Part shown: positions 26,958-35,831 of the stretch, piece by piece
How the letters are laid out: every line of letters begins with the position of its first letter
Position numbering within the stretch: the first letter of the stretch is position 1
DNA from: Thermoproteota archaeon
GTDB lineage: Archaea; Korarchaeota; Korarchaeia; Korarchaeales; Korarchaeaceae
Assembly (NCBI GenBank): GCA_015522685.1
Contig: WALU01000049.1
Location: 1 to 64,000, forward strand
Direction of reading: 5' to 3'
DNA: 64,000 nucleotides
Program-made: the position numbers and the translations under genes
Notes under the pieces: generated by a model
Told to the model about the DNA's origin: nothing
What the model saw: the letters and a program-made list of their open reading frames with translations, nothing else
Database searches by the model: none

Positions 26958-27970
26958 TCTGCCCCTCCTTCAGTCAATTCTATGAAAACATCCTCCAGAG
27001 TTGGTTCCTTGACCTCTACCCTTCTTACATGGACCCCTAAGCTATAGAGCGATTCTAAAATCTCCTGCGTCACTATCCCCCTTTCATCTGGCCTTAAAAC
27101 CACCTTTATCCTCACGTTCTTCTCTCTAGGCTGTATTTCCACATCCCTACCGAGAACCAACCTCAGATCATCAGTGATTTTTCTCAGGCTAGCCCTAGCT
27201 GGAAGTATAGCGCTTATCTCCAATGTTATATTACATAAAACAGATCTCTTAAGCCCTTCTACTCTATCAAGTGCTATTATTTTTCCTTTATTTATTATAG
27301 CAAGTCTATCGCAGACTATCTCAGCCTCAAACATATTATGCGTCGTTATTAAGACAGTCTTGCCTTCATTATGAGATATCCTTGCAAGTAATTCCCTTAA
27401 AAGCCTAGCAGATGGGGGATCCAGACCGAGGGTAGGCTCGTCTAGGATCAATAAATCTGGATCTGTAAGCATCGCTCGAGCGACACTGAGCCTTGCCTTC
27501 ATTCCTAAGGAGTATTCTTCATAGAGTTTATCCGAGGAGCCGAGTTCCTCGAGCCCAACTACCTTAAGCATTCTCTGGACCCTCTGCTTTAGATCGGAAC
27601 TGCTCAGTCCATAGAGCATTCCGAAGTATGTAAGGTTCTCCCTGCCAGTCAACTTCCAGAAAAATCCCTTCTCCACGCTGAGCGATACCCCTATCCTCTT
27701 TCTAACTTCAGTGGCTTCTTTTACGACATCATAGCCAAGAACCTTAGCCTTTCCTGAATCTGGAAGGAGAAGCGTACTTAGGATCTTAACTGTCGTCGTC
27801 TTGCCAGCACCGTTCGGTCCTAAGAGTCCAAATACCTCTCCCTTTCTAATAGTGAAAGATACTCCTCTGAGAGCTTCCACTATCTTCTTTTCCCTCTTAG
27901 TTATGCCTTTCCTTAGAAAAGTCTCATATCTCTTCACTAGGTTCTCGGCTACGACGACTTCACCCTCCAT
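26954..27970 (-). CDS. ABC exporter ATPase
   Basis: ABC nucleotide-binding subunit of 338 aa. Walker A is GPNGAGKTT; the signature is YSLGMKARLSVAR, a variant of LSGGQ; Walker B is LLILDEPTLGLDPPS; the H-loop is ITTHNMFEAE. A C-terminal extension of about 90 aa follows, as in drug and lipid exporters of the DrrA/CcmA type. It is first in a three-gene operon with two ABC-2 permeases and divergent from the presenilin-like gene. Confidence 0.95.
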   Translation of the reverse strand: MEGEVVVAENLVKRYETFLRKGITKREKKIVEALRGVSFTIRKGEVFGLLGPNGAGKTTTVKILSTLLLPDSGKAKVLGYDVVKEATEVRKRIGVSLSVEKGFFWKLTGRENLTYFGMLYGLSSSDLKQRVQRMLKVVGLEELGSSDKLYEEYSLGMKARLSVARAMLTDPDLLILDEPTLGLDPPSARLLRELLARISHNEGKTVLITTHNMFEAEIVCDRLAIINKGKIIALDRVEGLKRSVLCNITLEISAILPARASLRKITDDLRLVLGRDVEIQPREKNVRIKVVLRPDERGIVTQEILESLYSLGVHVRRVEVKEPTLEDVFIELTEGGAE

Positions 27971-28035
27971 AAAAACACCTTAAGGCCCCCTACACGTAGG
28001 TTTGCTGTAAAGAAATTTAAACCTCTTGACCCAAT

Positions 28036-28842
28036 ATGATCAAGAAGTGGGCATTAATGAAAGGCGAGCAGCATTTGGATAAGTACTCCGCAATAGTGTG
28101 GCCACTACTATCCCAGATAATATCTGCTGCAGTAGTACTGAGTATAAGGCCAACGCCGCAAATAGAACTAGGTATAGAGGAATCTGCAGGTCTATCTCTT
28201 TTTTACGTCTTAATAGTCCTTGTTACTGCCTCCTTGATATTATTACTTATTAGAAAGGGGATGTTCAGCATAATAAGGCTGCTTACAATTACCTTCTTCG
28301 CATATTCATCTTTCATAGCAATAGATAATCTCCTCTATTCATTACAGGTCCATTGGTCTATAGAGCTGATGGTAGCAGTAATTATAACCTGGTTAAGCTT
28401 GAGGAGAGATATCTGGGGAAACATGGCCAAGTCTTTTTTGGCTGCATCTCTAGCCTACCTATTCGTCTACTTCTTCAATGATCTCTTTATCTATTTCTTA
28501 TTGGCAGGTCTTGCTTTCTACGATGCATACTCGGTATTTAAGGGGCCACTAAGCAAGCTTTTGATGGTATCCAAAGGAAAGAGCGATCCTCTTGAGCCTC
28601 TGATGGTATTTCATGGAGACATTTCAATGGGGCTAGGTGATGTATTTTGCTACTCCATGGCTTCTGCTTCTTCTCTCAGGTCTTTGAAAATTCCTCTTGC
28701 ATTCTTACCAATTGTTATTCTTAATATAGGTATTCTAATAACTATATGGCTCCTGTATAGAGCTAAAAGATCTCTTCCTGGGCTAACTATACCTATAATT
28801 CTCTGGCTTGCTGCTCAGCTGACTTTCCATGGTATTAGATGA
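28036..28842 (+). CDS. Presenilin/signal peptide peptidase-like intramembrane aspartyl protease
   Basis: Polytopic membrane protein of 268 aa, an archaeal A22-type intramembrane protease that cleaves transmembrane segments. The catalytic aspartates are Asp163 in FYDAYSV (YD motif) and Asp202 in MGLGDVF (GxGD motif), in adjacent helices. The PAL motif near the active site reads PGL (248-250) instead of PAL. Nine hydrophobic helices fit the family. It precedes the HerA-like gene by 42 bases in the same direction. Confidence 0.88.
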   Translation: MIKKWALMKGEQHLDKYSAIVWPLLSQIISAAVVLSIRPTPQIELGIEESAGLSLFYVLIVLVTASLILLLIRKGMFSIIRLLTITFFAYSSFIAIDNLLYSLQVHWSIELMVAVIITWLSLRRDIWGNMAKSFLAASLAYLFVYFFNDLFIYFLLAGLAFYDAYSVFKGPLSKLLMVSKGKSDPLEPLMVFHGDISMGLGDVFCYSMASASSLRSLKIPLAFLPIVILNIGILITIWLLYRAKRSLPGLTIPIILWLAAQLTFHGIR

Positions 28843-28884
28843 GCTGAAAGCATCATTAAATTCCGGTAATCCTTTCTCTCCTAG

Positions 28885-30282
28885 ATGGATACTATAGTGT
28901 TAGGGAAGGAAGTAGAAACAGGCAAGGACTTCAAGCTCAAGGTTCCTGAGCTTGTAACTGGAAGGACAGCCATAATAGCTAAAACTGGCTACGGAAAGTC
29001 TTGGACCATCAGGAGGATAGTAGAGCAGTTGCTGGACACAGGTTATCCCGTTGGGATAATAGATCCTGAGGGAGAGCATTCTTCTCTAGCAGAGATATTC
29101 GACTTGCTTATTATAGCGCCAGATGGAGATGTGGATCTCACTAGGGTATCTCCTACGAGGCTAGCTCAGGTTGCTGTAAGAGGGGTGAGCTTCATACTTG
29201 ATCTATCTAAGTACGATCCAGATATCTCCTCGGAGCTTACTATCAGCACTCTAGAAGCATTAATGAATATGAAGGGCAATGGTGGTTTCCTAGTAGTGGT
29301 AGATGAAGCTAAGGTGTTGGCCCCTGAGAGGGGAGTTGGGAGTACCCTGGGGAAGCATGCTTTATTTACTACGACGTGGCTCAATGCTTTAGCGACTAGA
29401 GGAAGGAAAAGGGGGTTAGGCCTTCTCTTCTCAACCCAAAGGCCCCAGCTCGTATCTAAAACCCTACTTAGCCAAGCAGAGAACAAGATAATCTTGAGAG
29501 TTGAATATAGTCGGGATCTATCAGCAATAGTCGAATTCCTCGGCCTTAGCAAGAGAGTGGCTAGAAAGATCACTAGATTGGATAGAGGAGTAGCTTACGT
29601 GGAGGGTCCATTCGCTGATAGATCTAGCTTCGTTAGAGTAGGAGAAGTCAGAAGTGCTCATCTTGGCTCCACTCCGAGCCCTAAGCCCAGACCTCCCCCT
29701 AGCCTGAAGGAAGTAGTGAGCTTTCTTTCGATGGGTGAACTTGAATCGTTAAATGATGAGGAGAGGGAGGTAGAGCTTGAAAGAGCTGAGGAAAGAAGGA
29801 AAGGAAAAGTAGGAGAGACTAGTATTAAAGCGAAAGAGAAAAGTGGTTTCAATAGGAAGGGAAGGAAGATAGATATTAGATCCCCGGAGATATTCTCACT
29901 ACCTCCTCAAAGCCTAAGCTCAAAGATAGCTGAAGATTTGGTAAAGAGAAGGAACGAAATGAGGTCCTTGGTTAGTACCTTGGAAGACAGGAAAGGAGAA
30001 ATGAAGGAACATGTTTACCAGCTATTGCTCAAGGAATATGAGAGGGAAATGAGTCATCTAGAGGATAGCCTTGAACCTTACAGGGAGGAAGCTAGAGAGG
30101 CTATTCTGGTGCTGGAAGCCGCCATAGAGGATAGAAAGAATATGATCGCCGCCCTTAATAGAAGCAAAAGCTTCCTTAAGAAATTATGCAATAAACTGAA
30201 AATTTATAAGCTAAAAAGAGAGATAAGAGATCTAGAAAGAAGATTGAATAAGACAAAACGCCTCCTGAGTAATTTAAGATGA
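28885..30282 (+). CDS. HerA-like ATPase (DUF87) with coiled-coil tail
   Basis: P-loop ATPase of 465 aa in the HerA/FtsK class. Walker A is AKTGYGKSW (32-40) and Walker B FLVVVDEAK (135-143). A downstream FSTQRPQLVSK stretch is typical of HerA-type sensor regions. Residues about 275-465 are strongly charged and helical, with heptad-like E/K/R runs. The tail probably forms a long coiled coil and is not typical of the NurA-linked HerA. No nurA gene lies within the window, so a DNA end-resection role is not supported by context. Confidence 0.85.
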   Translation: MDTIVLGKEVETGKDFKLKVPELVTGRTAIIAKTGYGKSWTIRRIVEQLLDTGYPVGIIDPEGEHSSLAEIFDLLIIAPDGDVDLTRVSPTRLAQVAVRGVSFILDLSKYDPDISSELTISTLEALMNMKGNGGFLVVVDEAKVLAPERGVGSTLGKHALFTTTWLNALATRGRKRGLGLLFSTQRPQLVSKTLLSQAENKIILRVEYSRDLSAIVEFLGLSKRVARKITRLDRGVAYVEGPFADRSSFVRVGEVRSAHLGSTPSPKPRPPPSLKEVVSFLSMGELESLNDEEREVELERAEERRKGKVGETSIKAKEKSGFNRKGRKIDIRSPEIFSLPPQSLSSKIAEDLVKRRNEMRSLVSTLEDRKGEMKEHVYQLLLKEYEREMSHLEDSLEPYREEAREAILVLEAAIEDRKNMIAALNRSKSFLKKLCNKLKIYKLKREIRDLERRLNKTKRLLSNLR

Positions 30283-30298
30283 TCCCGAGGTTTAGATT

Positions 30299-30549
30299 AT
30301 GAGAAGGATATTTTAGAGGATCGAAAAAACGAATCCTCAAATAGATAAATTTCTCAGGAGAAACAACGTATTGGCTGTGGTTGGGGTATCTAGAGATTGT
30401 GAGAGTGGAGGTATGAGTTATGTTCTTTTTCAAGGAATATTACAGGAGAGTATACACATTAATTCAAATGCAAGTGAAATCGATGGAGATAAAGCTTATC
30501 TTAATCTATCGCGCGATTTAATGCTATATGTTATACCAGCAATAAGTTA
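30299..30549 (+). pseudogene. Broken CoA-binding (YccU-like) protein gene
   Basis: An in-frame ATG at 30299 is followed by TAG at 30314. The same frame then reads IDKFLRRNNVLAVVGVSRD, INSNASEIDGDKAYLNLS and LYVIPAIS before a stop at 30547. These match the nucleotide-binding start and middle of CoA-binding Rossmann proteins (usual pattern AVVGvSrdpek...inPna.eIdG.kay.sl). The protein would be about half the normal length and lacks its C-terminal half. It is a decayed gene in the 357-base gap before ilvB. The right end of this gap holds the ilvB promoter. Confidence 0.65.
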
Positions 30550-30567
30550 ACAGAACCTTGATAAGTA

Positions 30568-30580
30568 AAGTTTATATTCA
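30568..30580 (+). promoter_or_regulatory. TATA-like promoter of ilvB
   Basis: GTTTATATTC lies about 60-70 bases before the ilvB start and about 40 before the GGGTGGG sequence. It is the best core-promoter candidate in this gap. Assignment is by composition and spacing only. Confidence 0.4.
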
Positions 30581-30639
30581 GCAGAAGTATGCTTTCAAAA
30601 CCTCTATAGGGTGGGATTGTTGATCCAACTAGAAGATCT

Positions 30640-32364
30640 TTGAATGGACGAGTCGTAGATGCTATATCCTCTCTTTTGATAGAATTAGGTGTTCATACCT
30701 TAGTGGGTGTGATTGGTGGCTCCATAATGCCCCTCTATGATGCGCTTTATCCCTACAGAGACGAGATGGAGATTATAATGTTCAAGCATGAGCAAGGGGC
30801 GGCTCATGCAGCTGATGCCTATGGCAGAGTTGCGAGGAAGCCTGGCGTAATGGTAGCTACTTCGGGGCCTGGAGCTACAAACCTCGTCACCGGCATAGCA
30901 AATGCCTATATGGATTCCTCTCCGGTTATGGCCCTTACAGGGCAAGTTGCCACGGAAGTGTTTGGAAGAGATGCATTCCAGGAGACAGATATCTTCGGTG
31001 TTATAGCGCCAATAACTAAGTTTGTGTATCAAGTGAAGGATCCAAAAGAGACCATTCCAGCAGTAGCGGCAGCTTATAAGATGGCATTGATAGGGAGGCC
31101 TGGGCCTACTCTTGTAGACCTACCAAGGAATATTCAAGTTGCTGAGGCTAAGGATCAGAAGAGGAAGATTCTTCCACTCAACTTCAGGAGATACCTCTTA
31201 CCAGATCCAAAAATCGAAGATATAAGAAAAGCTGCTAGTCTGATAGTAGAGGCAGAGAGGCCAGTTATATTGGTTGGTGGAGGTGTTTACTGGTCAAAAG
31301 CATCAGATAAGGTACTAAAATTGGCTGAATACATCCTCGCCCCAATAGTGACGACTCTTCCAGGAAAGAACTCCGTTCCCTTCAATCATCCACTTGTTAT
31401 GGGACCAGCGGGAATGCATGGTAGGGCAGAGGCTGATGCTGCATTAGCGAATGCTGATGTCGTTCTTGCTGTCGGAACGAGGTTCTCAGATAGAACAGTA
31501 GGAAGATTCGATGAGATGAGGGAGAAGAAAGTTATTCATATAGATATAGATGCGAGTGAGCTTGGCAAAAACATCCCAACAGAGGTTGCAATAAGGGGAG
31601 ATGCTAAAACTGCACTAGAAATGCTCCTTAATGAGATAAAAACTGTGGAAACTAAGGAAAGGGATAAATTTCTGTCTTGGCTCAGATACATAAGGGAAGA
31701 GTTTGAAAGATCCTTGAAAGAGTGGGAAAACAGTTTTAAAGGCCTTGCTCCATGGAGAGTATTAAAAACATTGAGGAAGTTCCTTCCTAGCAACTCAATA
31801 GCAGTAACAGGTGTTGGAAGCCATCAGATGTGGTCCGAGATTCATTGGAATGTGCTCTTCCCTGGAACATTCATAACATCGGCTGGTTTAGGAACTATGG
31901 GATTCGGTATACCAGCAGCCTTGGGAGCTAAGCTAGCAGCTAGAGATAGGCAGGTGGTATGCATAGATGGTGATGGAAGTTTTCAGATGACCTTAAACAA
32001 TCTATCTCTGATTAGAGATTATGACCTTCCATTTATAGAAGTGATATTCGATAATAGAGCCTTAATGCTGGTCAAGCAGTGGCAGATATACCTTTATGAG
32101 AGAAGGATCATAGCAACTGAATTCTCAAATAATCCTGACTTCGCCAAGATATCGAATGCCTATAACATAGAGTTCTCGAGACCTGAAAGCTATGAAGATA
32201 TAAAGAAATCCGTGGAATGGGCCGTTAGGAACAGAGAACCTCTCATACTTGATATAACATTGGACAATGAGAAGGACATTGTTTTGCCATGGGTTCAGCC
32301 TGGAAAATGGCTTACAGATGCCATACTTCCACCTAGCATGGAGATTGATCTGAAATGGAGGTAG
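30640..32364 (+). CDS. ilvB: Acetolactate synthase large subunit
   Basis: ThDP-dependent enzyme of 574 aa, the first step of valine and leucine synthesis and, with 2-oxobutyrate, isoleucine synthesis. Recognised stretches are GVIGGSIMPLYDALYP, KHEQGAAHAADAYGR with the catalytic glutamate, the TSGPGATNLVTGIANAYMDS active-site loop, and the ThDP/Mg GDGSFQMTLNNL motif. The chosen start is TTG 30640. No ATG, GTG or TTG lies upstream in frame within a consensus distance, though a GGGTGGG at 30608-30615 hints at a longer N-terminus with a rare start. A small ACT subunit and ilvC follow closely. Confidence 0.96.
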   Translation: MNGRVVDAISSLLIELGVHTLVGVIGGSIMPLYDALYPYRDEMEIIMFKHEQGAAHAADAYGRVARKPGVMVATSGPGATNLVTGIANAYMDSSPVMALTGQVATEVFGRDAFQETDIFGVIAPITKFVYQVKDPKETIPAVAAAYKMALIGRPGPTLVDLPRNIQVAEAKDQKRKILPLNFRRYLLPDPKIEDIRKAASLIVEAERPVILVGGGVYWSKASDKVLKLAEYILAPIVTTLPGKNSVPFNHPLVMGPAGMHGRAEADAALANADVVLAVGTRFSDRTVGRFDEMREKKVIHIDIDASELGKNIPTEVAIRGDAKTALEMLLNEIKTVETKERDKFLSWLRYIREEFERSLKEWENSFKGLAPWRVLKTLRKFLPSNSIAVTGVGSHQMWSEIHWNVLFPGTFITSAGLGTMGFGIPAALGAKLAARDRQVVCIDGDGSFQMTLNNLSLIRDYDLPFIEVIFDNRALMLVKQWQIYLYERRIIATEFSNNPDFAKISNAYNIEFSRPESYEDIKKSVEWAVRNREPLILDITLDNEKDIVLPWVQPGKWLTDAILPPSMEIDLKWR

Positions 32365-32368
32365 TATC

Positions 32369-32647
32369 ATGAGAGCAGAGATAAGGCTTGAGATGAGGAT
32401 ATTTGGCGGCCTTGATCAGCTTTCTAGGGTCATTAACATAACTAGAAGGGGCAGGGTCTCTTATAGGAATATAGAAGTAAAATTTGAAGACGGTGAAGTC
32501 AAAGCTGCAATCGATATGAAAGGAAAAGCCAAGGAAATAGAGTGGCTTATAAAGAAAATGGCTACATTACCAGAAGTAATCTCTATTGAGACACGTGCTA
32601 GAACTGTAGAGCTCGAAGATCCCCTGACTGAGATTTTTCTTCCTTAA
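32369..32647 (+). CDS. ilvN: Acetolactate synthase small subunit-like ACT protein
   Basis: Protein of 92 aa between ilvB and ilvC, 4 bases after ilvB and 20 before ilvC. It has the size and layout of an ACT domain (beta-alpha-beta-beta-alpha-beta). It is much shorter than typical IlvN or IlvH and closer to IlvM-type subunits. It probably binds a branched-chain amino acid and regulates IlvB. Sequence identity is too low by eye for certainty; gene order is the main evidence. Confidence 0.75.
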   Translation: MRAEIRLEMRIFGGLDQLSRVINITRRGRVSYRNIEVKFEDGEVKAAIDMKGKAKEIEWLIKKMATLPEVISIETRARTVELEDPLTEIFLP

Positions 32648-32667
32648 GTTTGATGAGGTGTTTTCCT

Positions 32668-33651
32668 ATGGCGAAGGTGTATTTAGATAAAGATGTTAGT
32701 TTAGAGCCCCTAGAGGGCAAGACTCTAGCTGTAGCCGGGTATGGAATACAAGGAAGGGCTCAGGCCCTGAATTTGAGGGATAGCGGACTTAATGTAATAG
32801 TAGGAGTGAGAAAGGGAAAATCTTGGGATCTAGCTGAGAAGGAAGGTTTCAAAGTATATAGCGTCGGAGATGCTGTAGCTGAAGCAGATGCCGTTCTCTA
32901 TCTACTGCCAGATATGGCTCAACCTGATGTATGGGCTAGGGAGGTGGAGCCTAACTTGAAGGAAGGAGCAGTAGTTAACTTTGCGCACGGCTTTGCTATA
33001 CATTATGGCCTCATAAAGCCAAGAAAAGAGTTAGATGTAGTGATGGTCGCACCGAAGGCCCCGGGAGCTGCTGTGAGAGAGGAATACTTGAAAGGTAAAG
33101 GCGCCCCTGCCCTCGTAGCGATATACCAAGACTATTCAGGAATGGCAAAGGAGTTCGCCTTAGCTATAGCAAAGGGAATAGGAGCTACTAGATCAGGTGT
33201 TATAGAAACGACTTTTGCTGAGGAGACGGAAACGGATCTAATAGGAGAGCAGAATGTCCTCGTAGGAGGGCTAATGGAACTTTTGATGAAGGGATGGGAA
33301 ACTCTAGTGGACATGGGATACCAACCAGAAGTGGCATATTTTGAGGCTCTAAACGAAGCCAAGCTTATAATGGATCTAATATGGAGGTATGGTATAAAAG
33401 GAATGCTAGATAGGGTTTCCGTCACAGCTAGGTATGGCGGCCTCACGGTGGGCCCCAAAGTGCTAGATGATGGGGTGAAGGACAGGATGAGAAGATATGC
33501 TGAGAGAGTGGTGAGTGGTGAGTTCGCTAGAGAGTGGGTGAAGGCATACAGAAATGGAGGAAATAAGCTAGACGATCTCATGAGAAGAGTAGAGAGCCAT
33601 CCGATAGAAAAGGTGGGTCACCGAGTCAGAAAGCTTATATTTGGGGAGTGA
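32668..33651 (+). CDS. ilvC: Ketol-acid reductoisomerase
   Basis: NAD(P)H-dependent isomeroreductase of 327 aa, the second step of branched-chain amino acid synthesis. The Rossmann loop is VAGYGIQGRAQALNLRDSG, with a cofactor loop near VRKGKSWDLA. The knotted C-terminal domain has the metal-binding EETETDLIGEQNVLVGG and a helix starting FEALNEAKLI. ATG 32668 is chosen over ATG 32650 because GATGAGGTG precedes it at the right distance. It closes the ilvB-ilvN-ilvC operon. Confidence 0.96.
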   Translation: MAKVYLDKDVSLEPLEGKTLAVAGYGIQGRAQALNLRDSGLNVIVGVRKGKSWDLAEKEGFKVYSVGDAVAEADAVLYLLPDMAQPDVWAREVEPNLKEGAVVNFAHGFAIHYGLIKPRKELDVVMVAPKAPGAAVREEYLKGKGAPALVAIYQDYSGMAKEFALAIAKGIGATRSGVIETTFAEETETDLIGEQNVLVGGLMELLMKGWETLVDMGYQPEVAYFEALNEAKLIMDLIWRYGIKGMLDRVSVTARYGGLTVGPKVLDDGVKDRMRRYAERVVSGEFAREWVKAYRNGGNKLDDLMRRVESHPIEKVGHRVRKLIFGE

Positions 33652-33659
33652 TATTGAGG

Positions 33660-33708
33660 TGTCTCTTTTTTCTATTTTTATCTTTTAATTTTTGACATAT
33701 GGAAGATT
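33660..33708 (+). terminator. T-rich termination region after ilvC
   Basis: Repeated T runs (CTCTTTTTTCTATTTTTATC, then TTTTAATTTTTG) follow the ilvC stop within 15-50 bases. This is the usual archaeal termination signal. No hairpin is obvious. Confidence 0.5.
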
Positions 33709-33900
33709 TTTTACTATTACGACTACTTTCTAAGACTATGTCGATAAAATTTTTATACAACGGTAGTATCTCTACTATACTTAAAATTTAAAAATAGTAT
33801 AATAAGAATGCTTTGGCTCTATCTCTTCACTCTGTTGCTACTATCAAGCAATCACCTAAAGGACATTTAAGTACTCACACAAAATTGTCCAGTATAGTCT

Positions 33901-34362
33901 TTAGATCTCCCTCAGCCCCTTTATTTCATCTAGCATCTCATCCTATCTTTTTAACATTCCGTCTTGTTTCTTTAGTATTTCATCTTGTTTGTTTAACATC
34001 ATGTATTGCCTTCCCAGTATTTCATCCTGCTTTCCTATCATCCTAAGTCCTATCTCTATCATTTTACTCAGCTGCAGAGTCGTGAAATACGATCTAAATC
34101 TCTCTATATCTTTAACAGGCTCTTCATAATCTTAAGAGGAGATGCTACTAATCTCTGCTCCTTTAGGGAGTATGCTTCTAACATCATCCTCTAAAGTTCT
34201 TACTACTGCCTCATTTTCATCATATAATACTTCTACAGAGTTCTTGCATATATTCCTAGCTTAAAAAGCATTTAGGTCATGCTCACTGGCGAGGTTAGGG
34301 AGAAACATTCTGTAGCCCAAATCCTGAACTTTGCTGCCCTTAATGAGAAGCTTCCTTTTCAT
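33901..34362 (-). pseudogene. Decayed acylphosphatase-like/coiled-coil protein gene
   Basis: From ATG 34362 one continuous minus-strand frame reads MKRKLLIKGSKVQDLGYRMF, then NSVEVLYDENEAVVRTLEDD, then RSYFTTLQLSKMIEIG, then a KQDEIL-type heptad repeat and DEMLDEIKGLREI. This is an acylphosphatase-like N-terminus joined to a repeated K-Q-D-E-x-L coiled coil, a layout known from archaeal proteins. The frame is interrupted by four stops (three TAA, one TAG) but no frameshift. Both TAA and TAG occur, so stop recoding is unlikely. The gene is dead by point mutation. It fills most of the gap between ilvC and the next gene. Confidence 0.8.
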
Positions 34363-34615
34363 CAATGCAAGTTGCTTTGATATCAATTTAAACGTTATCT
34401 GTCAATTGGCGATATATTTAAGGTTATGAAATTTTTAGAAACGTATTATATTTACTATCGAGATATAGTGTAAAGTGAAGCGAATGATATGTTCACCTAT
34501 CTGTCTAGTCTAGCTATATGCTCATAACCTTTCACTTTAGGAGAAGTAATGAGATAAGTTGAGAAAAATATAGGCTAGGCTAAGTGAGAAATAGCGTTAA
34601 AGATTCTTATATCAG

Positions 34616-34912
34616 TCAGAGGTTCTGGGCGGCAATCCATTTTTCCATTATATTGTAGTGGGCTTCTCCTCTGTACTTGGTGACAATCTGGGTCATCCAT
34701 CTCGGTAAGATAGTCTCTCCAGTTAAAGAAGCCTTAAGAACAGTCTTTATATGAGCCAGCTTTGAGAATTCCTTCAGAAACTCATTCAGCTCATCCATCG
34801 AGGGGAATGAAAGCACATATGTATACTCATATCCTCTATCGCCCTTCAATTCCAGTAGTATAGGCACCTTCAACTTAGAAATTTCATCTAGAAAGCCTTC
34901 TGGGGATAGCAT
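34616..34912 (-). CDS. Hypothetical protein
   Basis: Small protein of 98 aa with no recognised family. It appears alpha/beta, with a central FPSMDELNEFLKEFSKL segment and a tryptophan-rich C-terminus. No signal peptide or membrane span. It lies in a region rich in gene remnants, so expression is uncertain, but the frame is intact and codon use is normal for the window. Confidence 0.55.
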   Translation of the reverse strand: MLSPEGFLDEISKLKVPILLELKGDRGYEYTYVLSFPSMDELNEFLKEFSKLAHIKTVLKASLTGETILPRWMTQIVTKYRGEAHYNIMEKWIAAQNL

Positions 34913-35292
34913 GATTGGTTGGATCTGAAGAGGACATCAATATCTTTCCCTTGTGAAGAGAGGCTACCTTATGTAAGGATGAGGAATCAGGTGAATAGGC
35001 TACTGCGAAGAAGTAGGCCTCCGCAAAGATACATCACCCAAGAGACATTCCTTGTCTCCACTTAAAAACCTTATTCTGATTCGCAACCCATATTTTATTA
35101 TATAGATTATCATTATCCATTGCAAAGAGGCCATCAGTCCGCCCGTCATACCCCATGATTCAGGTTTAAGGAATTATCATCATCGGCCATGCTATGATGA
35201 AACGAGAGCTATTAACGTTTACCACTATAAACTATAAGGCAAGCGAATAGCAGCTGTCGGAAATCTTTAATAAGCTCTCTCGGAATTCTAAC
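34913..35292. other. Gene-poor spacer
   Basis: A 380-base stretch without a convincing gene. The minus strand has a 40-codon open frame from about 35153 ending near 35031, which I could not assign. TTTATTATATAGATTATC near 35092-35109 is AT-rich. Direct upstream of the secreted-protein gene, ACTATAAACTATAAGG (35224-35239) is a possible core promoter. Confidence 0.4.
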
Positions 35293-35802
35293 ATGATGAC
35301 CAGACTTCTATCCTTCTTGATGCTGTCGCTGATTTCATTAGTTGTGACAAGTTCTCTTGCATCTGCATCAGTCCTCACCGGGCCTGTAGCCATAGTCTCA
35401 AATTCTATAGATATGCCAACTGCAAATAGAACAGCAAATATCTTGAAGGAGATGGGCTTCGAGGTGAAGATATTCTTCCCCAGCGAATTTGATGACGCCC
35501 TCAAGTATGGGCAGTTTGTGATAATACTGGGGGGCCATAAGGCGCCTGAAGGCATAGGTCAGATATCCACAAAATTCCTATCCGCCGAAGAGAAGGCAAA
35601 GCTTGAAAGAAAGAATTATGCATATTATTTCATCAAGAGAGGACCTGAAAGGAAGCCTGTTGTCATAATAGCTGGCAATGATAGGTTTGGAACATATAGA
35701 GCGACAAATACCTTCCTCATTAAAGGAATAAAAGAATTATCAGATTTCATCTCTTCACCTGGAATCGTAATGGTGGCGATGACATCGCCTGCAGGTGATT
35801 GA
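35293..35802 (+). CDS. Secreted protein, short paralog of 43242 product
   Basis: Protein of 169 aa with a clear signal peptide (residues 1-25, ending in LASA). The mature part has GPVAIVSNSIDMPTANR, FPSEFDDALKYGQFVIILGG and VVIIAGNDRFGTYRATN. These match the first 130 residues of the larger secreted protein at 43242 (IVIVSNKADMPTTRF, FEDALKGYDMILLLGG, IVVLAGHTRRDTMDAA). Repeated hydrophobic beta strands ending in a GG turn resemble the S-layer or cell-surface domain with V-G-G-P motifs. It lacks the C-terminal half of its paralog. A hairpin follows the stop. Confidence 0.75.
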   Translation: MMTRLLSFLMLSLISLVVTSSLASASVLTGPVAIVSNSIDMPTANRTANILKEMGFEVKIFFPSEFDDALKYGQFVIILGGHKAPEGIGQISTKFLSAEEKAKLERKNYAYYFIKRGPERKPVVIIAGNDRFGTYRATNTFLIKGIKELSDFISSPGIVMVAMTSPAGD

Positions 35803-35808
35803 GTTGCC

Positions 35809-35831
35809 CCTAGCTCCTACGAGGAGCTAGG
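35809..35831 (+). terminator. Hairpin after secreted-protein gene
   Basis: CCTAGCTCCT-ACG-AGGAGCTAGG is a perfect 10-bp stem with a 3-base loop, starting 7 bases after the stop codon. There is no long T-tract after it. It may protect the mRNA 3' end or contribute to termination. Confidence 0.55.

Noticed and set aside
33813..34194. Plus-strand frames opposite the acylphosphatase-like pseudogene
   Set aside because: Their proteins are serine/phenylalanine/leucine-rich antisense products of the coiled-coil repeat, without ribosome binding sites.
33901..34362. Stop-codon readthrough or recoding in the acylphosphatase-like gene
   Set aside because: The interruptions include both TAA and TAG, and nearby genes use both as true stops, so recoding is not credible.
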